Shown here: positions 5,929-13,984 of the stretch, piece after piece
How the letters are laid out: each line of letters opens with the position of its first letter
How positions within the stretch are numbered: position 1 is the first letter of the stretch
Source: RUG13091 sp963619935
GTDB taxonomy: Bacteria; Bacillota_I; Bacilli_A; RFN20; CAG-826
Assembly: GCA_963619935.1 (NCBI GenBank)
Contig: CAVEYA010000061.1
Coordinates: 1-24,090 of the forward strand
DNA length: 24,090 nt
Direction of reading: 5' to 3'
Position numbers and translations under genes: made by a program
Notes under the pieces: model-generated
What the model saw: only the letters and a program-made list of their open reading frames with translations
Told to the model about the DNA's origin: nothing
Databases searched by the model: none

Positions 5929-8607
5929 ATGAGAAGATTATGGGCTTACATCATTCTTGCTTTCACAGCGTTAGCAACAATGGGCACCACATTCGCGAAT
6001 GTTTTTAAACAAAGTACATCTAATATCGAATATTCAGATGGCAAACAATTAGTTTTCCGTGTATCTGAAAAAGATGGTAGCAAATTAGAAGGACACGAAG
6101 ATGACGAAACTTCACCAGCAGAAGAAATTGCTGATATTATCGTTGATCGTCTTTCCACTTATGACATTTCAACCTATGAAGTAGAAGTGCAAGGTGCAGA
6201 TACAGTTTCTGTCACTGTTAAACAACAAACTGAAGCAAATTATGAAAATATTAAAGAATTAGTCACATTTAATGGTTCATTTGCTCTTTCATCTAAATTA
6301 GATAACTTCTTAAGTAACTCCCTTACTGAAGAAAAATTTATTGATGGTGATGCATATGTTAAAACCGAAAATGATTACCCAACTGTAAATATTCCTGTGG
6401 ATTCTAGTAGCAAGTTTAGTGAATTATTAAAACAAGTTAAAACTTATTCCGAAGAAGAAAAAACAGACGCTGCAGAAGAAAGCACTTCTGGTGAAGGTGA
6501 TGATGCTGAAACAACTTATACTTATTACCTTTACTTATGGAAGGATTACAATGCAGACACTGATATTTTTTCTAAAACAGTGCAAGGCAATGATGATTAC
6601 GATTCCCGTATAGCTGAAAAGATTTTAATGAAATTTGATGTTTCACAAATCGAAGATGACGCTGATGTTATTAAAGCTTATGTGAACATTAATGACACAA
6701 ATGGTAATGAAAAATACGAAGCCAGTGAAGTTCGTGCTAGCTATGATACTGCAAGACACTATGTTAATTTATTAAACTGTGAATCATTAGATTACAAAGT
6801 GACCTTCTTATATGATGAAAATGTCGCTGCATTTGCCGATGAATTAGTGACTGTTGATGGCATTGTGAATTGGTCTAGTACATTACGTGCTACAGTTTGT
6901 GCAATTGTTATTTTGGCCTTATTACTTGCTGTATTCTATCGTTTAGGTGCATTAAGTGTCGGCACATTAACTCTTGGCTCAGTATTTGCTGGTGTAGCTT
7001 CTATTATCTTATTTACTGCAGAATTTAACGCTGCTGGTTTAGTGGCTTTATGCTTAGTTGCCTTAGCAAGTTTAATTTCTGGTGTAATTTATTTAAATAA
7101 ATTAAAGGAAGAGGCTTATCGTGGTCGTTCCCTTAAGAAAGCTAATTCTGAAGCAGCTAAAAAAGCTTTGCTTCCAATTGTTGATATTAATGTTGTCTTA
7201 ATTATTATGGGTGTTTTCTCATACGTGTTCGGTAGCACAATTATGAGAACGTTTGCTATTATCACTGTTTTAGGTGGCTTAGCTTCTCTTATTTTAAATA
7301 CTTTAGGTTTAAGAGGCATGATGTGGTTAGCCACAAATACTACAAAGCTTCAAGGCAAATATGATGCCTTTGGCATTGACGCAAAGAAAGTACCAAATGT
7401 CCTTAAAGAAGAAAAACAAACTTATTTTGGTCCATATGCTGATAAAGATTTTACCACTAAGAAAAAACCAATTGGTATTGTTGCGGCCGTTTTAGCTGTT
7501 GCTGGTTTAGCCGGTATGATTACATTAAGCGTTCTTAATAAAGGCGTTGTTTACAATAATGGAAGCGAAGTTCGTGCTTCAGAAATCTATTTTGAAACTG
7601 ATAGTAAAGACACTTTAATGAACGAAGATAAAGTAACCGACATTCTTAAGAATGTCTATACCTACACGAGCGATGAAGAAAAAGCAACAAACTTATATGC
7701 TCAAGTTGATGAAATTCTCTATAAGACAAGAGAGGACATCGGCGATGATGAAGATGATAAGATTTATTATTCTTACTATGTTGTTAGATTAACAACTAAG
7801 TTAGATAACAATAACAATTCTTACTATGTTGAAAAAGACGCAGATGGTAATGAAGTTGGTAGTCGTGAATACGCTCTTGTAAGTGATCAAAAATATATCG
7901 CTGATTTATTGCAAGAAAAAATTACTTTAGTGGATTCTGCTGTTGAAGTTGACCTTAAAGCTGTTAAATTAGCTTCTACAGTTGAACCAGAATTTGCTCC
8001 AATTGTGTGGGGTACATTAGTTGGCATTGCGGTAAGTGCGTTCTATTTATTGCTCAGATACCGTTTATCTCGTGGTTTCGCTGCATTTGTTGTTCCAACC
8101 ATGGTTACAACTATTGTTGCTGGATTCTTTGCTTATACACGTTTTGCAGTTACTAACTACGCTGCAGTAACTCTTCCAGTAGTGGCAGCCTTCTCATTAT
8201 TCATTTCCATCATCTTTATGAATCGTGAAAGAGAAATGGTTTTAGATGATAAGACTCATGATAAATCATTTGAAAATAGAGATGCTATTATGAAAAAAGC
8301 TAATTCATTAGCTTATTCACCAATTATTGTGGCTACAGTGTTAGCTCTTTATCTTGGCATTAACTTCTTCGGCTTTGGTGCAGAAAAGAATTCATGGTTA
8401 TTCTTAATCATTACTGTCGGAGTTTTAGTAGCAACCTTATTTGGCACAACCTTATTTGGCCCAATTGCTCAAGCCTTCTATAAATTATTTAGCAAAGTAA
8501 ATACCGAAAAATTTGCTAATAAATTTAAAAAGAAGAAAAAGAAAGCAGTTAAAGTCAATAAATCTGCAGAACCTGAAGAACGTATATTTATTGGTATTAA
8601 CGATTAA
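5929..8607 (+). CDS. secDF: Divergent fused protein translocase subunit SecDF
   Basis: The product has 892 residues from ATG 5929, chosen for its ribosome-binding site AGGGAGG (5915-5921); an in-frame upstream extension would begin inside the promoter. SecDF assists the Sec translocon from the outer face of the membrane, using the proton gradient. The architecture fits: one helix (4-24), a large external domain (about 25-317), five helices (about 318-462), a helix at 514-536, a second external domain to about 700, five more helices and a very basic tail (KFKKKKKK). The segment LKEEAYRGRSLKKANSEAAKKAL (392-414, alignable with IREE..G.S...A in SecD) supports the family. However the VDAN-type motif of helix 4 is missing, and an acidic low-complexity insert lies near 173-195. 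The gene stands alone between terminators. Confidence 0.8.
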   Translation: MRRLWAYIILAFTALATMGTTFANVFKQSTSNIEYSDGKQLVFRVSEKDGSKLEGHEDDETSPAEEIADIIVDRLSTYDISTYEVEVQGADTVSVTVKQQTEANYENIKELVTFNGSFALSSKLDNFLSNSLTEEKFIDGDAYVKTENDYPTVNIPVDSSSKFSELLKQVKTYSEEEKTDAAEESTSGEGDDAETTYTYYLYLWKDYNADTDIFSKTVQGNDDYDSRIAEKILMKFDVSQIEDDADVIKAYVNINDTNGNEKYEASEVRASYDTARHYVNLLNCESLDYKVTFLYDENVAAFADELVTVDGIVNWSSTLRATVCAIVILALLLAVFYRLGALSVGTLTLGSVFAGVASIILFTAEFNAAGLVALCLVALASLISGVIYLNKLKEEAYRGRSLKKANSEAAKKALLPIVDINVVLIIMGVFSYVFGSTIMRTFAIITVLGGLASLILNTLGLRGMMWLATNTTKLQGKYDAFGIDAKKVPNVLKEEKQTYFGPYADKDFTTKKKPIGIVAAVLAVAGLAGMITLSVLNKGVVYNNGSEVRASEIYFETDSKDTLMNEDKVTDILKNVYTYTSDEEKATNLYAQVDEILYKTREDIGDDEDDKIYYSYYVVRLTTKLDNNNNSYYVEKDADGNEVGSREYALVSDQKYIADLLQEKITLVDSAVEVDLKAVKLASTVEPEFAPIVWGTLVGIAVSAFYLLLRYRLSRGFAAFVVPTMVTTIVAGFFAYTRFAVTNYAAVTLPVVAAFSLFISIIFMNREREMVLDDKTHDKSFENRDAIMKKANSLAYSPIIVATVLALYLGINFFGFGAEKNSWLFLIITVGVLVATLFGTTLFGPIAQAFYKLFSKVNTEKFANKFKKKKKKAVKVNKSAEPEERIFIGIND

Positions 8608-8613
8608 TCTAAT

Positions 8614-8642
8614 AGGCTACCTAATTTAATGGTAGCCTTTTT
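8614..8642 (+). terminator. Rho-independent terminator after secDF, abutting recJ
   Basis: AGGCTACC (8614-8621) pairs with GGTAGCCT (8631-8638) across a nine-base loop, eight perfect pairs, followed by five T residues (8638-8642). It begins six bases after the secDF stop, and the recJ ATG lies only five bases beyond the T-run. Confidence 0.87.
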
Positions 8643-8647
8643 AAAGT

Positions 8648-10213
8648 ATGGAAAACGAATTATTTAATAGATTATTAGAATATTATGGTATTTCTTTAGA
8701 AGAATATCAAAATTTAACTACACCGGTCACAATCGCTAATTTTGCTGAAGGCCATTCTTTTAAGAATATGGATGATGCAGTAAATTTAGTCAAAACCGCA
8801 ATTGAAAATAAAGATAAAATCTTTATTTATGGTGATTATGACGCAGATGGAATAATGGGTACTTCAATCTTAGTGAAAGGTCTTTCTAAGATTACTGATA
8901 AACCTAGTTTTTATATACCTAATCGTTATCATGATGGATATGGTATTACGATTGATAAAGCTAAAGAAGTATGCCGTTGCGGCGTTAAATTAGTTATCAC
9001 TGTGGATAACGGCGTTTCAGCTTTTGAACCGATTGCCTATTTAAAAAAGCATGGTGTAAAGGTTTTAATTCTTGACCATCACACAATACAAGAAACATTA
9101 CCAAATGCCGATGTAATTATTCATCCGCAGTACTCAGAATTTGGTGATATTCCAACTTCCGGTGCTTTTACTGCCTTTATGTTTATTTGGGCATTATTAG
9201 GCCAATTTGATAAATATTTATCAACCCTTGCAGCTATTTCATTAATTTCCGATATGATGCCTTTAAAAGGCTATAATCGTAATTTTTTGCGCTTGGTTTT
9301 TGCCAATTTTAAAAGAGGAGAGTTTGAAGCTATTGATTTATTAAGAGATGGTGAAAACTTTGACGAAAACACAATAGGCATGAAAATTGCACCAAAGATT
9401 AATGCTTTGGGAAGAATGGTGGATTCAACTGACATCAATTGCATTATTGATTTCTTTACCGAAGATGATCCAGAAACTTTATATAATCTTTCCACTTGGA
9501 TTAATGAAATTAATGAGCAAAGAAAAAAAGAAAGTCGTTTAGCACAAGAAAAATATAGTCATATAACTTCTCATGAGCCTGCTTTAGTAATTGTAACTGA
9601 AGCTAAAGAAGGAATTATTGGATTAGTTGCTAATAATTTATGTAATAATCTTCATGTCCCAGTCATTGTCTTTACAAAAGACAAAGTACATAACATATTA
9701 AAAGGTTCGTGTCGCGCTCCGGAAGGATTTAATGTTGTAGACGCCTTCAATAGTGTAAGTCAACTTACATTAACGGCAGGAGGCCATGCTTTAGCGGGTG
9801 GCTGTTCAATTAATATGGACGATTATGATGAATTTGCAAAACGCTTTGTAGCTTACGCAAAGGCTAATCCAATTAAACCTGTTGAACACAAGGAAATAAT
9901 TATCCGTATTAATGAAATTACGCATGAAAATTATAAAATGATTCAAACTTTTTCTCCTTTTGGAGAAAATTGGAAAGCCCCAACTTTTATTTTAAAGCGT
10001 ATCAAAACAAATGCCTTGTTGTTCTCTAAAACTGGAGATCATATTCTTACTTACATTGGGCAAGGCGCTAAACTAACTGGATTTAATTTTGCACGAAACG
10101 AGGTTACTCAAATGCCTTATGTCGATTTAGTTGGCAGATTAAAAACCAGTATTTATCGAGGCATGCTTTCTTTAGATTTTATGATTAAAGAAGTACGACC
10201 AGCCGAAAAGTAA
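8648..10213 (+). CDS. recJ: Single-stranded-DNA-specific exonuclease RecJ (short form)
   Basis: At 521 residues it is shorter than the roughly 577 of the E. coli enzyme and much shorter than the B. subtilis one, so the C-terminal extension is reduced. RecJ degrades single-stranded DNA 5' to 3' in recombination and repair. DHH-family metal-binding motifs are present: DYDADG at 63-68, TVDNG at 118-122 and LDHH at 142-145, with PTSGAF further on. The DHHA1 domain has AGGHALAGG near 378-386. The C-terminal part resembles the RecJ OB fold. ATG 8648 gives the expected N-terminus, but it lies five bases after a terminator and has no clear ribosome-binding site or promoter, which is unusual. Confidence 0.93.
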   Translation: MENELFNRLLEYYGISLEEYQNLTTPVTIANFAEGHSFKNMDDAVNLVKTAIENKDKIFIYGDYDADGIMGTSILVKGLSKITDKPSFYIPNRYHDGYGITIDKAKEVCRCGVKLVITVDNGVSAFEPIAYLKKHGVKVLILDHHTIQETLPNADVIIHPQYSEFGDIPTSGAFTAFMFIWALLGQFDKYLSTLAAISLISDMMPLKGYNRNFLRLVFANFKRGEFEAIDLLRDGENFDENTIGMKIAPKINALGRMVDSTDINCIIDFFTEDDPETLYNLSTWINEINEQRKKESRLAQEKYSHITSHEPALVIVTEAKEGIIGLVANNLCNNLHVPVIVFTKDKVHNILKGSCRAPEGFNVVDAFNSVSQLTLTAGGHALAGGCSINMDDYDEFAKRFVAYAKANPIKPVEHKEIIIRINEITHENYKMIQTFSPFGENWKAPTFILKRIKTNALLFSKTGDHILTYIGQGAKLTGFNFARNEVTQMPYVDLVGRLKTSIYRGMLSLDFMIKEVRPAEK

Positions 10214-10236
10214 ATTAAACTACATTTTTATTTTTG

Positions 10237-10258
10237 AGCCATGAAAAATGGCTTTTTT
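10237..10258 (+). terminator. Rho-independent terminator after recJ
   Basis: AGCCAT (10237-10242) pairs with ATGGCT (10248-10253) around a GAAAA loop, and six T residues (10253-10258) follow. The stem is short but perfect. Confidence 0.78.
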
Positions 10259-10263
10259 AATAA

Positions 10264-10292
10264 TTGAGTTTTCTTTTTTACTATGATAGACT
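10264..10292 (+). promoter_or_regulatory. Possible promoter of the ABC exporter operon
   Basis: TTGAGT (10264-10269) and TAGACT (10287-10292) are spaced by 17 bases, with a TG at 10284-10285 giving an extended -10. The -10 is only a partial match. Transcription would start near 10299, inside the dyad at 10297-10316. Confidence 0.4.
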
Positions 10293-10296
10293 AATG

Positions 10297-10316
10297 CAAA
10301 TTAATAAATTAATTTG
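10297..10316 (+). repeat. 20-bp perfect dyad (possible operator) upstream of the ABC exporter genes
   Basis: CAAATTAAT (10297-10305) is the exact reverse complement of ATTAATTTG (10308-10316), around a central AA. It covers the expected transcription start and lies ten bases before the ATG of the first ABC gene. This is a typical place for a repressor operator, and drug-exporter operons are often repressor-controlled. No regulator gene is next to it. All-AT arms make a chance dyad possible. Confidence 0.5.
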
Positions 10317-10325
10317 TAAATTATT

Positions 10326-12128
10326 ATGCTCATCGGAAAGTACATTAACAAATATTACTTAAAATACGCGATATTCTTCATTATAGGAATAGCGGCTTTA
10401 ATATTGGTTGATATTGCTCAATTATATGTTCCAGAATATTTAGGCAATATTGTTAATTTATTAGAAGATTCTAAAGAAATAGCCGCGAATAAGGATAAAA
10501 TTATTGCGATTATCATAAAAGTTGTCATAGTGGCGGCAGTGATGTTTGTCGGTAGAATGATATGGCGATTTACTTTATTCCATGCTTCACAAAAAATTGA
10601 AGCTTCTTTAAGACATGAAATGTTCTTAAAAAGCGAAAGATTATCACAACGTTATTATCACGAAAATAAAGTTGGTACGATTATGTCCTGGTTTACTACT
10701 GACTTAGAAACGATTGAAGAGTTTTTTGGTTGGGGCACAATTATGCTAATTGATGCTTTATTCTTATCTGTTTTTGTAATTGTTAAAATGGTCATGCTTG
10801 AACCTGTCCTTTCTTGCATTTCTTTTGTTCCAATTATCCTGATTGTTGTTTGGGGATTATTAGTGGAAAAGTGGATGTCAAAGAAATGGGAAACTAGACA
10901 AGAAGCTTATGATCAACTCTATGATTTTTCACAAGAAAACTTCACAGGTATTCGTGTTATTAAGGCTTTTGTGCGTGAAAATAAAGAAATTCATGCTTTT
11001 GCTAAAATCGCTAAGAAAAATAAAGATGTAAATATCTCATTTATGAGAGTGTCCGTTTTATTTGATTCCTTAATTACTATTATTATTGCGATTATCTTTG
11101 GCATTGTGCTTGGCTTTGGTGGTTGGTTTGCTTATTCTACAATTACAAATAATCCAATTACTATGCCTTGGGGATATGTCGTTAATTTAGATGCGGGTAA
11201 ATTAATTACCTTTGCCGGTTACTTTGACTTATTGATTTGGCCAATGATTGCGTTAGGACAAATTATTTCCATGCGATCAAGGGCAAAAGCGTCTTTGAAA
11301 CGTATTACTCGTTTCTTAGATGAAAAAGAAGAAGTAAAAGATTCTGATGACCCGATTATTTTAGAAAATGTCCAAGGCAATATTGAATTTAATCATTTTT
11401 CTTTTGCTTATCCGGGCAATGATTTTGATTCCTTATCAGACATTAATCTTTCAATCAAAGCTGGAGAAAAAATTGGCGTTGTTGGTAAGATTGGATGTGG
11501 TAAAACCACATTAGTTAATTCTTTACTTCGTTTATATAACGTTGAGAATGATTCTATTAAAATTGATGGACAAGACATTATGATGTGCTCAAGTAAATCA
11601 ATACGTGACAGTATCGCCTATGTCCCACAAGATAATTTCTTATTTTCTGATAAAATCAAAAATAATATTGCCTTTTATGACCAAGATGTTGATTCTGATA
11701 AAGTTGTTGAAGCCGCAAAATTTGCGGATGTAGATAATGACATTCAAAACTTTAATGATGGCTATGAAACAATTTCTGGTGAACGTGGTGTCACTCTTTC
11801 GGGTGGGCAAAAACAAAGAATTTCTATTGCTAGAGCATTTATTAAAAATTCACCAATTTTAATTCTTGATGATAGTGTCTCTGCCGTTGATGTTAAAACC
11901 GAAGAAACAATTTTGCATAATGTTAATGAGTTAAGAAAAGATAAAACCACAATTATTGTTGCGTCACGTGTCTCGACTGTTTCACATCTCGATAAGATTA
12001 TTGTTTTAAATGATGGCAAGCTTGAAGCTTTTGATACACCACATAATTTATTAAAAATATCACCAACATATCAAAAAATGGTGCAGCTTCAAGAACTTGA
12101 AAAAGAAGTGGAAGGAGGCAACAAATAG
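10326..12128 (+). CDS. ABC exporter half-transporter, degenerate-site subunit
   Basis: This 600-residue half-transporter has six membrane helices (about 1-320) fused to a C-terminal ATPase domain, as in the YheI/BmrC and LmrC type of multidrug exporter subunits. Walker A is GKIGCGKTT (387-395) and the signature LSGGQ is canonical (491-495). Two catalytic features are altered: the Walker B sequence ends in Asp515-Asp516 where Glu is the usual catalytic base, and the switch histidine is replaced by Ser547 (ASRVSTV instead of AHRLST). This is the pattern of the inactive-site partner of an asymmetric heterodimer, and the next gene supplies the complementary features. ATG 10326 has no good ribosome-binding site. 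Substrate is unknown; drug or lipid export is likely. Confidence 0.92.
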   Translation: MLIGKYINKYYLKYAIFFIIGIAALILVDIAQLYVPEYLGNIVNLLEDSKEIAANKDKIIAIIIKVVIVAAVMFVGRMIWRFTLFHASQKIEASLRHEMFLKSERLSQRYYHENKVGTIMSWFTTDLETIEEFFGWGTIMLIDALFLSVFVIVKMVMLEPVLSCISFVPIILIVVWGLLVEKWMSKKWETRQEAYDQLYDFSQENFTGIRVIKAFVRENKEIHAFAKIAKKNKDVNISFMRVSVLFDSLITIIIAIIFGIVLGFGGWFAYSTITNNPITMPWGYVVNLDAGKLITFAGYFDLLIWPMIALGQIISMRSRAKASLKRITRFLDEKEEVKDSDDPIILENVQGNIEFNHFSFAYPGNDFDSLSDINLSIKAGEKIGVVGKIGCGKTTLVNSLLRLYNVENDSIKIDGQDIMMCSSKSIRDSIAYVPQDNFLFSDKIKNNIAFYDQDVDSDKVVEAAKFADVDNDIQNFNDGYETISGERGVTLSGGQKQRISIARAFIKNSPILILDDSVSAVDVKTEETILHNVNELRKDKTTIIVASRVSTVSHLDKIIVLNDGKLEAFDTPHNLLKISPTYQKMVQLQELEKEVEGGNK

Positions 12129-12129
12129 T

Positions 12130-13896
12130 ATGGATGCTTTTGAAAAATCACAAGCACTTAAAGGCGATCGCAAATTATCTGCAAAAGAGTTAATTAAAAG
12201 AACCGCTAAATATGTTCTTCCTGAATGGCCAAGTCTTTTGTTTGCCACCTTCATAATTTTAGTAAATGTCGCTTTAGATATTATTCTTCCATTATTTTTA
12301 TCTAAGTTAACAAGCAACCTACAAACAGGCTCTCCATCTTTAAATATCATCATTCTTTTAGCCATTGGTTATGTGGCATTAGGTATTGTTAGTGCTGTAG
12401 GTGCTTATTTTGAAGCAATGACTTTACAAAAAGCGGGGCAAAAAATCATTTATAAACTTCGTATGGAAGTATTTGAACATATTGAAAACATGTCTCAAAA
12501 TCAATTTAATGAAATGCCAGTTGGTTCTCTAGTAACTCGTGTTGCTAACTATACTGCCTCGATGTCTGATTTCTTTACTAATGTTTTAGTGAGCATTGCG
12601 AAAAACATATTAACAGTTGTTAGTGTCTATGTTGTGATGTTCTTCATTTCTTGGAAATTATCATTAATCATGCTTGCTTTTGTAGTAGTGATCTTTATTA
12701 TTTCCTTATTCTTTAATAAAATTGTCCATCAAATTTTCACTAAAGAACGTCATTATATTTCAGATTTAAACACTTATTTAAACGAAAACTTATCAGGCAT
12801 GAAGATTGTTAAAATCTTCAATCAAGAACTTCGTAAAGAAAAAGAATTTAATGAAAAGAATGAGAATTTACGCAAAGCGAGATACAAAGTTGTTATTGCG
12901 TTTGGCATTTATCGTCCATTAATTACTTTCTTATATTTCTTAGCTATTGCGGTTACGTTCTGCTTTGCTGTTAACGGGCTGAACGCCGCTGAAGTGGTAG
13001 CGTTCTATCTTTATTTATCTCGTTTCTTTAACCCAGTACAAGAATTAGCGGATAAATTGAATCAAATTCAAAAAGCTATCACCGCAGCTGAAAGATTATT
13101 CAATCTTTTAGATGTTAAACCAGAAGTATTAGATGAAGAAGGTGCAATTGAAGTTGATCATTTTGATGGCCATATTGAATTTAAAAATGTTTGGTTTGCC
13201 TATGAAGGTGAAAATTGGATTTTAAAGGATGTTTCTTTTGAAATTGAGCCTAAAACAACATGTGCTTTTGTTGGCGCAACCGGTGCAGGTAAAACCACAA
13301 TTTTAGGGCTTATTGTCCGTAACTACGAAATTCAAAAAGGAGAAATTTTAATTGATGGTATTAACATTCGTCATATTAAAATCAATTCCTTAAGAAAAGC
13401 AATTGGCCAAATGCTTCAGGATGTCTTCTTATTCTCAGGCACAATTAGAGATAATATTACCCTTCATGATGATTCTTATTCCGATGAACAAATTATGCAT
13501 GTTTGTGAATATGTAAACGCTGATAAGTTTATAAATAAACTTCCTAACAAACTTTCTGACGAAGTAATTGAACGTGGTGAGAACTTCTCTCAAGGCCAAA
13601 GACAACTATTATCCTTTGCGCGTACAGTCTTAGCTAATCCACAAATTTTAATCCTTGATGAAGCTACCGCTAATATTGATACTGAAACTGAAGTTTTAAT
13701 CCAAGAATCTTTGGAAAAAATGAAATCCATTGGCACAATGTTGGTAGTTGCTCACCGCTTATCAACTATACAAAAATCTGACCAAATTATTGTCTTGCAA
13801 CACGGTGAAGTAATTGAAAAAGGCAATCATCAACAATTGCTAAAAAATAAGGGCTATTACTACAAGCTTTATAAACTTCAATTTGAAGAAAGATAA
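12130..13896 (+). CDS. ABC exporter half-transporter, catalytic-site subunit
   Basis: The product has 588 residues from ATG 12130, chosen because AAGGAGG (12112-12118) lies 11 bases upstream; a TTG start at 12097 would overlap the previous gene. It has an N-terminal six-helix membrane domain (about 35-320) and an ATPase domain with Walker A GATGAGKTT (382-390), Walker B LDEAT with catalytic Glu511, and switch His542 (AHRLSTI). The signature is FSQGQ (486-490) rather than LSGGQ. Combined with the first gene, Walker A, Glu and His of this subunit plus the LSGGQ of its partner form one complete ATP site, while the other site is degenerate, as in BmrCD, LmrCD and TM287/288. The gap between genes is one base. 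A terminator overlaps its stop codon. Confidence 0.93.
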   Translation: MDAFEKSQALKGDRKLSAKELIKRTAKYVLPEWPSLLFATFIILVNVALDIILPLFLSKLTSNLQTGSPSLNIIILLAIGYVALGIVSAVGAYFEAMTLQKAGQKIIYKLRMEVFEHIENMSQNQFNEMPVGSLVTRVANYTASMSDFFTNVLVSIAKNILTVVSVYVVMFFISWKLSLIMLAFVVVIFIISLFFNKIVHQIFTKERHYISDLNTYLNENLSGMKIVKIFNQELRKEKEFNEKNENLRKARYKVVIAFGIYRPLITFLYFLAIAVTFCFAVNGLNAAEVVAFYLYLSRFFNPVQELADKLNQIQKAITAAERLFNLLDVKPEVLDEEGAIEVDHFDGHIEFKNVWFAYEGENWILKDVSFEIEPKTTCAFVGATGAGKTTILGLIVRNYEIQKGEILIDGINIRHIKINSLRKAIGQMLQDVFLFSGTIRDNITLHDDSYSDEQIMHVCEYVNADKFINKLPNKLSDEVIERGENFSQGQRQLLSFARTVLANPQILILDEATANIDTETEVLIQESLEKMKSIGTMLVVAHRLSTIQKSDQIIVLQHGEVIEKGNHQQLLKNKGYYYKLYKLQFEER

Positions 13897-13915
13897 AGTC
13901 CTTTTAGGGCTTTTT
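13895..13915 (+). terminator. Rho-independent terminator overlapping the second ABC gene's stop
   Basis: AAAGTCCT (from 13895) pairs with AGGGCTTT (13906-13913) around a three-base TTT loop, with one T-G pair, and is followed by a T-rich run (13911-13915, then CTTT). The stem starts within the TAA stop codon (13894-13896). Confidence 0.72.
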
Positions 13916-13984
13916 CTTTAATATATAACATAAATTACTTTTATATTTTCTATGAAAATTTAAGTAAAGAATGTAATATATTTA

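Noticed and set aside
12097..12129. TTG start giving the second ABC protein 11 more residues
   Set aside because: It overlaps the first ABC gene and lies upstream of the AAGGAGG that serves ATG 12130.
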